The notes beneath the pieces were generated by a model that did not search any database, had not been told where the DNA came from, and worked only from the letters and a program-made list of their open reading frames with translations. A program made the position numbers and the translations under genes. Positions 55,204 through 64,000 of a stretch of DNA of 64,000 nucleotides are shown one piece after another (position 1 is the first letter of the stretch; the number at the start of each line of letters is the position of its first letter). The DNA lies in assembly GCF_905171765.1 (NCBI RefSeq), contig NC_053390.1:582392471-582456470 (forward strand). The letters are read 5' to 3'. This DNA comes from Bufo bufo (taxonomy: Eukaryota > Chordata > Amphibia > Anura > Bufonidae).

Positions 55204-57818
55204 CCATGGTTGCTAAGAGGAGGAAACAGCCAGGATACGATTTCTTGGATGATGACATGGAGCAGTTCCTCTCCAGTGTGACTCAGTTTGCTCAGGCTGA
55301 CCAGGTGCAGAATGCTGGAGGACCACTCTGAACTGTGCCTACAGTGGAGGCTGAGGAGGCAGAGTAGGACATTGGTGCAGAAATCCCACGATTACAACAT
55401 GAAGGCGGCATTACACCAAGTTGCTAGTATGCCTGGGCCAGAACCACATGTGCCTAGTGGACTGTAAATGACATATATTGTTCTTCACCATAATTACAGC
55501 TCTACATGTCAGCGCTGGCATGAACTGTACCAGATGGCGACAGGCTCAAGGACTGGCCCACCTATTGCTCAACATACATGTGCAGGGTTGGTACAGCTTT
55601 TTTAGAGAAATCATGATGGCTTGGGACTCTCCACCTTGGGTGGGCATAAACCATCAGTTCTCTGAAATTCAGAGTTCAAAATATGGAAACGGAGGAACTG
55701 TAATAACAGCATCTTGTGCAGGTGCACATTCAGCTTCTGTGCCATTGGATAAGTGCATGCATACTGTTGTCTCTTTGCAATCGCCTCGGTAATCAATTGC
55801 TGGTGAAACATGTGATGAGGAAGAGGAGCATCAGAAGCAATAGATGAAGGGAAGGAATGTCAGCTTCATTCTCCTAAATTTAAGAAGCCCTGACTGCTGG
55901 AGAAGAGGTGTGGGCCATTGGGAGATGCAGTGGTTGCTGCATCAGGCTCTACCACTACTGTACATTAGTGCCACGATTTTCACAGGCCACTTTATGGTGA
56001 AGTTCCATGTGTTGATGCAGAGCCGTGGCGCCAACATTAGCACCCTGACTGCTTTACCTTCTGCCCACATATACTGCATACTGCCTCATGCCTAAAGTCC
56101 TCCAGTGACTAGATAAAAAATTCCAACTTCTGAGTATGGAATCTCATTAAACCTACCACTCCATGCTGCCTGTCTGGCGCTGCCTTTATGAACCTGTGCA
56201 CTCCTAGTTGTTTCCTGACCAGCAGACGCTCTACATAACTCGGGCACGTTTGGCTCCATATCACTCACTGCTTCCACCCTGCTACTGTCTCATGGGTCTG
56301 CTGCCACCCTCACCCCCGATTATGACGCCCCCGCTTCACCCGGCTCCCATGTGTGACCAGATAAATCATTATCCACTACTGTCTGTTTGTCACTTATGTC
56401 ATCCTGACAAGTCTCAACACGTGCTCCCACATGACTGTCATAATTACTAGTTGCATGTCTAAGGGAGGACGCAGCAGACCTCTTCTCTAAGTCTGTGCTG
56501 GTGTGTAGTTGCTGACTGTCCTCACTAAGCTAGTTCTTGCTGAAAAGCGGAGCACAGCCGGCAACATGTATTACTTACCGAGCAGAAGGAGCAACCAAAG
56601 AAAGAGGCAGTTGCAGGACAGGTGAGGGAACAGAGGTCGTTCCTGGGCTATGCCAACTAAGTGTTATGTCAGAGGAACCCATCAATTCCTAGCTATGTAT
56701 ATCTGATGTCACCTGAGATGATGTTGAAAAGCAAATCAACCATTGCAGTACAGTTGGATTGTTGATCAAAATATGACCACTGATGGCAGTGGCAACTCTG
56801 GCCTGCTGCTGTGGCTGCTGCTACCACCACCCCTTCTTCTGTTGCATCTTTTGCCAGCTACAGCAACATTGTTACCACTACCCTGTTGGCACCTATAAAT
56901 TAGACCGCCTGTTGACAATGAGTCTGACGCACAGTAACTCTATGTATAACATCCCAATTCGCTCAACACTTGACGCCACTATGAAGTTGACAAGTGGACT
57001 TACTGAATACTCTTTTATCAAAATGTTTACTAAGAACCTCAGGTTCAACCTCATGTTCATATTTACAAATTTTGCTTAGCAGCAATTGACCCGTGTATAA
57101 CAAGTGGATGTGTGTTCAATGTCTTTTCTACATTTGTGGCTTACTTGCAGGAGCGATAACCAGGTGTTGTATCCAGCATCATACACAACAACAAAAAATA
57201 TATACACTTTGCATAAGTAATAAAAACTAATACCATGTCAACTTGGGAGACATGGCACATTTTCTCTTGTGTCTTGAGCCTACATACAATTAATTTAGTT
57301 TAATTTTTTTTAGCTATAGTCATTTGCAATTTAATTGCAAATGCTCTACTTGTTAATATAGGTGGCTGTCACCTTGTGAATACTGCTGAATATTAATATC
57401 AGACCCCTGTTTTCTACTCTGACTCATGTTGTGCCATGTGCAAGATTTTCTTCTGATTCCTAGAAGGTTTTAACCTTGGCACAGTACAGATATTATTTAC
57501 ACAATGATTTTCTGTAGGGCAATAATGTGTTGCAATAATTGACATTCATTCAGTAAACTGAAATTTCTCTGGTTAACATGGAAGTAAATGTACAGTGCAC
57601 TGTCTCAATTGAAAAATGTACAATTACTTTATATGCACTATAATAAAAAACAATAGTCTTTGTAGTATTGAGTGCTACTGCATAGTGACAAATGAATATT
57701 GTTTAGCGCAATCTAGTTAAATATTATGAAGGCATATTGAAGAATAGTTTTAGTTTCCAGTATACAGAGTGGAGTGTGCTTCCGGTGTCCCCTCAATTGT
57801 GATTTGACAGGGCCAAGA
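55204..57818. other. Unassigned DNA right of hAT-2
   Basis: A short plus-strand frame at 55208-55331 begins MVAKRRKQPGYDFLDDDMEQ, opposite the hAT-2 catalytic region; I do not recognise it. Other short frames lack domains. The stretch 57080-57780 is AT-rich. Part of this region is probably the lost 5' half of hAT-2, but I could not identify its terminus. Confidence 0.4.
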
Positions 57819-57829
57819 GGGACATCCTA

Positions 57830-58338
57830 AATCATTTAATGTGAAAATGGCTTAACGTAGCTTAATGTACCATAATGTGCCTAAACCTCAATTAATTGCC
57901 TTGAAACTTTGCACAACTTAAGATCTCAGCTTCCCAAACCTATCCTGGAAGTTTCATGGATTTTGGCTACCCACAAGGCAAATGAGTGACATTAAGCTTG
58001 TTTTTTGGGGAGCTTAATGTGGCTTAACGTACAAAAAAACAACTCAGATGTTAACCAGTTTCCCCCAAAATTCCCATCCTACTAGACTCTCTCTATGCCA
58101 ACATATTCTGAAGATTGTGGGTCATTTGAGAAAACTTATAAAAAAATATTCATATTAAACTATTTTATTCTAATCCTAAAACATTTAATGTGAACACCTT
58201 AACGTAAAAAGAGCTTAATGTACCATAATGTGCCTAAACCTCAATAAATTGCCTTGAAACTTTGCCCAACCTAAGTTCCCAGCTTCCCAAATCTATCCTG
58301 GAAGTTTCATGGCTATCCACAAGGCAAATGAGTGACAT
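57830..58338. repeat. 346-bp direct repeats of the DNA element
   Basis: GCTTAATGTACCATAATGTGCCTAAACCTC occurs near 57859 and 58210, and CAAATGAGTGACATTAAGCT near 57980, with a second copy split by the Penelope insertion at 58326-58338/60421. The second unit resumes at 60421-60590. The strings GCTTAACGTA and GCTTAATGT recur throughout. Confidence 0.85.
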
Positions 58339-58351
58339 CTAGTTATCATCT

Positions 58352-59997
58352 ACCTAAAATTCATAAGTCACTGGTAAAACCCCCCGGGCGCCCAATCGTA
58401 GCAGGGATCGGCTCGGTCACGAGCCATTATCCCAATATCTCGATTGGTTATTGCGCCCTCTGTTGGAAGGGATACCCTCTTTTTTGAGGGATACCAGTGC
58501 CTTTTTGACAGCAATAAAAGAGATAGAATGGCATGAGGAATTCCTTTTAGCATCTATTGATGTTGAAAGCTTGTACACCAGAATTCCTCAGAAACTCGGG
58601 GTAGAAGTGATTGGAGAACAATTGAGGTATATGGGCAAAAGTGATATTCTTGCGGATTTTATCACAGACTCCCTTTCCTTCATACTTACACACAACGCTT
58701 TCTTATTTAATGATTTGTGGTACTATCAACAGTCTGGTACAGCCATTGCATGTACCTTTGCAAATTTATTTTTAGCACATTTTGAATCTAAATTTGTGTT
58801 TTCAGTCAAAAATCCCTTTGTCAGATATATCAAGGCATTTTTTAGATATATCGATGACGTGTTCATCGTTTGGGCAGGCAATGAGGAAAGCTTTGCAGCC
58901 TTTGTGGATTACCTAAACCGCGAAAACGATATGAATATGCTGTTTACCAGCAAAATCAATTCCTCAGAATTGGAGTTTCTGGATGTCTTGGTGAAGGTGG
59001 TAGAGGGTTCCCTAGAAACCACCATATTCAGGAAACCCACCTCCACCAATGCATTATTGCACTTCAATAGTTTCCACCCCCCACATGTGACTTCTGCCCT
59101 CCCCTACAGTCAATTTTCCCGTTTAAATAGAATCATATCTAGCGATATCGAGCTTTTAAAACAATCTAAAATAATGAAAACGAGGTTTCTAGAAAGGGGT
59201 TACTCAGAATCCAGCATTGATCAAGCCTTTCGTAAATCTGCAGATAAAAGATCTGCAGGTGACTTTGATCTGAAATCTATCCGCAGGTGCAGAAATATAG
59301 AGCCACAAGAATCAAAAAATCCCGTCTCCGATACGGTTCCTAGCAGATCAGTGTTCACATTTGATTTTTCACCCATGGCGCAGCAAATAAAAAATGCCAT
59401 ATTAAAAAACTGGCACATTTTACAAAGGGATCCCACCCTTCAAGAAAAAGTGGCTAGTAGACCTGTGGTGGGCTTCAGACGAAGCAGAACCATAGGGAGC
59501 ATGATCACACAGAGCCAGTTTAAATGTAATGCGAACAAAAATTGGCTTGAACGCTGCGTCCCTGAGGGCAATTTCAGGTGTGGACACTGCTCCATGTGTG
59601 AACAGATGCGGAGAGGCGCACATTTTAAAATTGGAGCCATAAAACACAGAGTGAGGGACTTCATTAATTTTAGGTCCACCTTTGTAGTTTATGCTCTTTT
59701 CTGCCCCTGCGGCCAATTTTATATTGGAAAAACTTTCAGACCCCTTTTCGTTCGTTTTAGAGAGACAGCCTTAAAACAGAAATTGGAGCCACTAGATTAA
59801 TCCAACATATGAAAGAATCGCACCAAAACCGCGAGGACCTCCTACAGATTGCAGGTCTAGAAATAGTGAAATTACCGCCTCGCGGCGGAGACAGAAAAAA
59901 GCTTCTCCTAAAGAGAGAAGCATTATGGATCATCAAGACAGAAGCGATGGGACCATCAGGTTTTAATGATAGGAATGATTTATTTGTTTTTGTTTGA
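58352..59997 (+). pseudogene. Penelope-like reverse transcriptase/GIY-YIG protein, truncated
   Basis: Coding starts within the protein at LPKIHKSLVKPPGRPIVAG (58352-58410), so the N-terminal third is missing. After a frameshift near 58425 a 449-codon frame (58451-59800) follows. It contains motif A (LASIDVESLYTRIP, about 58548-58590), motif B (QQSGTAIACTFANL, about 58730-58775) and the catalytic YIDDV (58848-58862). The GIY-YIG domain begins at about 59680 (VVYALFCPCGQFYIGKT). A frameshift near 59800 moves the end of the endonuclease (PPRGGDRKKLLLKREALWI) to a frame ending 59997. Similarity to the 4645-6902 copy is clear but distant, so these are two families. It is inactive by truncation and two shifts. 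Confidence 0.92.
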
Positions 59998-60120
59998 CAC
60001 ACTGTGATTTTTTGGTGTAATAGAGTATTGAATGAGTTAACACTGTGTTCCTCTATGTGATGCGGTGGGGGGAGTGGCCTGACCTGACCTTTATAGGTCG
60101 GTCACTCACCTCCACAGCAT

Positions 60121-60165
60121 GAAAGGCATGATGAAGCGCTCCTAGCGTGAAACAGCTGTAGCCGT
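60121..60165 (+). ncRNA. Near-canonical hammerhead-like motif in the second Penelope tail
   Basis: The core TGATGA is followed by stem II GCGC/GCGT, then GAAAC, a minimal stem III AC/GT around AGCT, and the cleavage-type triplet GTA. A short stem I pairs GGC with GCC. The first core base is A where C is needed. This fits the known association of type I hammerheads with Penelope-like elements. Confidence 0.55.
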
Positions 60166-60588
60166 ACCTCCATTTGACCTATGTGCACAGACCTGCCTGT
60201 ACCCTATTTTATAGAAGCCTAATAAACTGGACGTTTTATCTTGGAATTGGTGAGTGCCGCTGTCTCCTTTGCATCTCTCTTCTGAATACACCATTGTGTC
60301 TATCCCAGCAGAGCACCACCGTATCCATTTGCTGAATCGCATTACCTGTGTCTTCCTTGCAATCCTGCATACTGGTCAGGTGTAGCAGTGCCGGCAGCGC
60401 TTTCTCCTTTTGATTGTTTTAAATGAGTGACATTAAGCTTGTTTTCTGGGGAGCTTAATGTAGCTTAGCGTACAAAAAACAACTCAGATGTTAACCAATT
60501 TCCCCCAAACTTCCTATACTACAAGACTCTCTCTATGCCAACATATTCAGAAGATTTTGGGTCATTTGAGAAAATATACCAAAAGTTA

Positions 60589-60990
60589 GGCTACTTTCAC
60601 ACTAGCGTTGTTTTAATCCGGCGTTCAATTCCGACACCGGAACTGCCCGCCCGATCCGGAAAAACGTGTGAAAACCGATTACATTTGAATCCTGATCAGG
60701 ATTTTGATCACAATGAAAAAATGCATTGGAAAAAACGGATCCGCCATTTATGGACTTGGGTTTAACATGCAAAAGCCGATTCCGGTTTGACTGAACACAC
60801 AGCGCCGGATCCGGCGTTAATGCAAGTCAATGGGAAAAAGACCGGATCCGGCGTTCAGTCAAAGTGTTCAGGATTTTTGGCCGGAGGTAAAAATACAACA
60901 TGCTACGTTTTTCTGAAAAGCCTGATCAGTCAAAAAGACTGAAGTGAAGACATCCTGATGCATCCTGAACGGATTGTTCTCCATTCAGAA
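60589..60990. mobile_element. Harbinger-like MITE, right end missing
   Basis: It starts GGCTACTTTCACACTAGCGTT after TTA (60586-60588), the same terminus as the MITEs at 28845 and 30766. The interior differs (GGATCCGGCGTT repeats), so it is another subfamily. The matching right end was not found before 61042. Confidence 0.7.
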
Positions 60991-61042
60991 TGTCTATTAG
61001 AAATGTAAAGTATTATTGACATTAAATGTTTTAGGATGTCCC

Positions 61043-61270
61043 GTCCAGGTGTTATGATGTTTTCACTGGTTGCCCTATCAATCAAAGTGGAGAGGGTGCA
61101 GCAATTGAAGAAAGAGCAGAGAGGTGCAATGGTAATGCCCCTGTTGCTCCTAGAGGCTCATTTGTATATACCAAAACATCATTTTTCTTAACAATGGGGA
61201 CAGATATGAATATGGGACCAACAGAGGTGTCTTCAGCTGCCAAGCACACATGCAATGGATTTATACTTTT
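61043..61270. other. Spacer, nothing recognised
   Basis: Mixed sequence between the DNA element and the following repeat. No structure was seen. Confidence 0.45.
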
Positions 61271-61274
61271 TACA

Positions 61275-64000
61275 ATTTAACCTCTTCCCGCATTATCACG
61301 TACATGTACGTGAGCGAATGTGACTCCTTGCCGCATCCTCACGTGCATGTACATGATGGGATCGGGCAGGTGCAGGAGCATCGGTGTGTGCGGTGATGCC
61401 AGCAGATTAACCCTTTCACATGTAGCGGTCAGCCCTGACCGCGGCACGTGCAGGGTATACAGAGGGAGGGGGCTCCCTCTGAATCCATTGCCACCAGCGC
61501 TGCGCTGGCAGGGGGCCGATGGTTGACCTGGCAGCCCCGATGCCTTACACAGGCATCGGAGCTGCCAGCCTACAGAAGCTCAGGAGATCCAGCCTGAGTG
61601 CTGGGTCTCCTAGGCAACTGTCAGCGTCTCACTGTGTGAAACGCTGACAGTTCAATTCAGTACAATACAGAATGTATTGTACTGAATTGAAACAGTGATA
61701 AAACCCTGAAAAGATGAAGTCCTACAGTGGGACAAATATAAAAAGTAAAATAAAGTGAAAAAAGTTTTTTTTTTTTTTTATAATAAAAAAATTCAAGTTT
61801 CAAGTAAAAAATTTGTGGATATTTATTGCATTTGTGTACCATCATGTTATTTAAATTGTCATGTTTTGGATATAAATTAAAGATAATTTAATATAAAAAA
61901 GTCAAAAAGCGTCCTTTTTCCAAAACTACAAAAATTTTTAAATAGGGAAAAAAAGAAAAGTAGACTTATTACGTATCGCTGAGTCCATATAGACCGGCTC
62001 TATAAAAATATCACATGACCTAACCCCTCAGATGAACACTGTCAAAAAAGTAAAATAAAAACTGTGATAAAAAAAACATTTTTTGTCACCATACATCACT
62101 TAAAGTGCAACACCAAGCGATCAAAAAGGCTTATGCCCCTAAAATTTTACCAATCTAACCGTCACCTTATCCCGCAGAAAATGAGCCCCTACCTAAGACA
62201 ATCGCCCAAAAAATAAAAAAAAACTATGGCTCTCAAACTATGGAGACACTAAAACATGATTTTTTTTTATTAAAAAAATATTAGTGTATAAAACTTTAAT
62301 AAATAAAAAAATTGACATTTTAGGTATTGCCACATCCGTAACGACCTGCTCTATAAAAATATTGCATGATTTAACCCCTCAGGTGAACACCATAAAAAAA
62401 AAAAAGATGTAAGAAAAGCCATTTTTTGTCAACTTACATCACAAAAAGTGATGGCCCTATCTTATATGAAGGATGGCCTTATGCATATCCCATGCATGCT
62501 TAAACTCCTTCACTGTATTTGCAGCTACCACTTCTGCAAGAAGGCTATTACATGCATCCACTACTCTCTCAGTAAAGTAATACTTCCTGATATTACTTTT
62601 AAACCTTTGCCCCCCTAATTTAAAACAAAAAATATATATATTTCCTCTTGTAGCAGTTTTTCTTCTTTTAAATATTCTCTTCCCTTTTTACCTTGTTGAT
62701 TTCCTTTATGTATTTAAATGTTTCTATCCCCTCTGTCTCGTCTTTCTTCCAAGCTATACATGTTAAGGTCCTTTAACCTTCCCTGGTAAGTTTTATCCTG
62801 CAATCCATGTACTAGTTTAGTAGCTCTTCTCTGAACTCTCTCCAAAGTATCAATATCCTTCTGGAGTTATGGTCTCCAGTACTGCGCACAATACTCCAAA
62901 TGAGGTCTCACTAGTGCTCTGTAGAGCGGCATGAGCACCTCCCTCTTTCTACTGGTAATGCCTCTCCCTATACACCCAAGCATTCTGCAAGCATTTCCTG
63001 CTGCTCAATCTATCCGATATCTCATCCAGCAAAAAATGAGACCGTACCTAAAACAATTGCCCAAAAAATAAAAAACTATGGCTCTCAGAATATGAAGACA
63101 CTAAAACATGATTTTCTTTGTTTCAAAAATGTTGTTATTGTGTAAAACTTTAATAAATAAAAAAGTATACATATTAGGTTTCACCACGTCCGTAATCACC
63201 TGCTGTATAAAAATATCACATGACCTAACCCCTCAGATGAACACCATAAAAAAATGTATTAAAAAAGGGCAGAAAAAAGCAATTTTTGTCACCTTACATC
63301 ACAAAAAAGTGTAATACCAAGCGATCAAAAAGTCAAACACACTCCAAAATTGTACCAATAAAACCATCATCTCATCCTTTGAAAGATAAGACCCGACATG
63401 AGACAGTCGCCCAAAAATAAAAAATAAACTAAGGCTTTCAGAATATGGAGAAACTAAAAAAATATTTTTTTTTCAAAAATGCTTTATTATGTAAAACTGA
63501 AACAAACAACCAAAAAAAGTTGTCATATTTAGTATTGTCACATCCGTAACAACTTTCTCTATAAAAATACCACGTGATCTAACCTGTCAGATGAACATTG
63601 TAAACAACCAAAAATCATATGTACCCTAAAAAAGTACCAACAAAACTGCCACCTTATCCCGTAGTTTCCAATATGGGGTCATTTTTTGGCGTTTCTACTC
63701 TAGGGGTGCATTAGGGTGTCTTCAAATGTAACATGGCCCTCCAAAAACCATATGGCATTCCTTTCCTTCTGCGCCCTGCCGTGTGCCCTTAAAGCAGTTT
63801 ATGATCACAAATGGGGTGTTTCTGTAATCTACAGAATCAGGGTAATAAATATTGTGTTTTGTTTGGCTTTTAAACCTTGCTTTGTTACTGGATTAAAATA
63901 GAAAATCTGCCAAAAAAGTGAAATTCTGAAATTTAATCTCCATTTTCCTTCAAGTCTTGTGGAACACCTAAAGGGGGTGGTTTATATTATGCAAGCCTCA
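61275..64000. repeat. Dispersed frog repeat with internal 330-360-bp duplications (runs off the window)
   Basis: A GC-rich left part includes the hairpin TGTCAGCGTCTCA...AACGCTGACA (61620-61651) and one around GTACAATACAGAATGTATTGTAC. AT-rich units follow, each with the order TCTATAAAAATATCACATGA, AACCCCTCAGATGAACAC and TGGCTCTCA, near 62000, 62350, 63205 and 63570. I recognise the phrases as a common amphibian repeat; no transposase is visible. Confidence 0.7.
62456..63011 (-). pseudogene. LINE ORF2 C-terminal fragment (CR1/L2-like), inserted in the repeat
   Basis: The minus strand reads [20 protein letters not shown] then [11 protein letters not shown], an in-frame TAA, and [17 protein letters not shown] (62830-62970). 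This [13 protein letters not shown] block is the conserved segment after the reverse transcriptase in CR1/L2-type LINEs. Downstream matches (NIRKYYFTERVVDAC, near 62540-62600) continue in other frames. The fragment interrupts the surrounding repeat unit and replaces about 70 bp of it. A 5'-truncated dead copy. Confidence 0.85.

Larger units (their letters stand above)
58339..60420 (+). mobile_element. Second Penelope-like element, 5'-truncated, 13-bp target duplication
   Basis: The insertion is flanked by AAATGAGTGACAT on both sides (58326-58338 and 60421-60433). The same sequence occurs once in the neighbouring repeat unit, without an insertion. The insert holds the coding end from the LPKIHKS motif onward and a tail with a hammerhead-like motif and AATAAA (60221). 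Confidence 0.92.
57819..61042. mobile_element. DNA element with inverted ends, carrying a Penelope-like element and a MITE
   Basis: Left end GGGACATCCTAAATCATTTAATG at 57819 and right end (reverse complement GGGACATCCTAAAACATTTAATG, ending 61042) match at 22 of 23 bases. Flanks GGCCAAGA and GTCCAGGT agree at only five of eight bases, so a target duplication is doubtful. Apart from the inserted elements, the interior is two to three copies of a roughly 346-bp AT-rich repeat, with no transposase. Confidence 0.75.

Noticed and set aside
56705..56712. GATGTCAC, identical to the octamer left of the hAT-2 end (36769-36776)
   Set aside because: No TCATCTCTA-type terminus precedes it, so it is probably a chance match and was not used as the right boundary.

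Overview
This window looks like transposon-dense, gene-poor DNA from an anuran amphibian (frog or toad). The evidence is the set of repeat families: GIY-YIG Penelope-like elements, chromodomain Ty3/gypsy elements with long LTRs, an L1/Tx1-type LINE, hAT elements whose ends read TAGRGATGAGCGA, and palindromic TTAA- and TAA-flanked MITEs. I recognise these as typical of frog genomes, but the species cannot be named from the sequence. I found no host gene, no rRNA or tRNA gene and no CRISPR. Almost every long open frame is a transposon gene or the by-product of a tandem repeat whose unit is a multiple of 3.

Layout. 1-1023: 3' end of a gypsy element and its LTR. 1051-1973: minisatellite, large inverted repeat and a hammerhead-like fold. 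3568-4645: internally deleted hAT-1 copy. 4645-7494: decayed Penelope-like element. 7495-7794: fragment of a hAT-3-type end. 9051-9710: old LTR. 9880-14583: hAT-1 copy with two satellite arrays, abutting an L1/Tx1 LINE 5' end (14584-17160). 18726-19453: old LTR. 21593-22168: solo LTR with target duplication. 22811-33934: complete 11.1-kb hAT-1 element with an 8-bp target duplication, one transposase frame broken by two TGA codons, and three satellite arrays, one of which carries two copies of the same MITE. 34092-36640: palindromic MITEs, a perfect 52-bp-arm palindrome and a SINE-like repeat.

The core of the window (36.8-55.2 kb) is a nest. An old hAT transposase gene (hAT-2) is interrupted by a non-autonomous hAT carrying a GC-rich minisatellite (37962-40075), a TTAA-flanked MITE (40180-40628) and a 13.5-kb related hAT (hAT-3, 41022-54514). 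hAT-3 contains two LTR retrotransposons. LTR-A (41379-45623) has a 714-codon open frame with a segment strongly resembling the coiled coil of non-muscle myosin heavy chain. LTR-B (46859-52262) is an intact chromodomain gypsy element with two identical 524-bp LTRs and a single 1443-codon gag-pol frame. LTR-B also has the layout expected for self-primed reverse transcription: the predicted first 10 nt of its RNA are exactly complementary to the sequence 2 nt inside the 5' LTR.

The last 7 kb hold a DNA element with 26-bp-class inverted ends (57819-61042). It was invaded by a second Penelope-like element (58339-60420, 13-bp target duplication) and a MITE. An AT-rich dispersed frog repeat with a LINE fragment inside it follows.

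No part of the window works as an operon or pathway. The elements are linked by their insertion order. Target duplications, reading frames that resume across insertions, and a paralogous empty site let most of that order be read directly.
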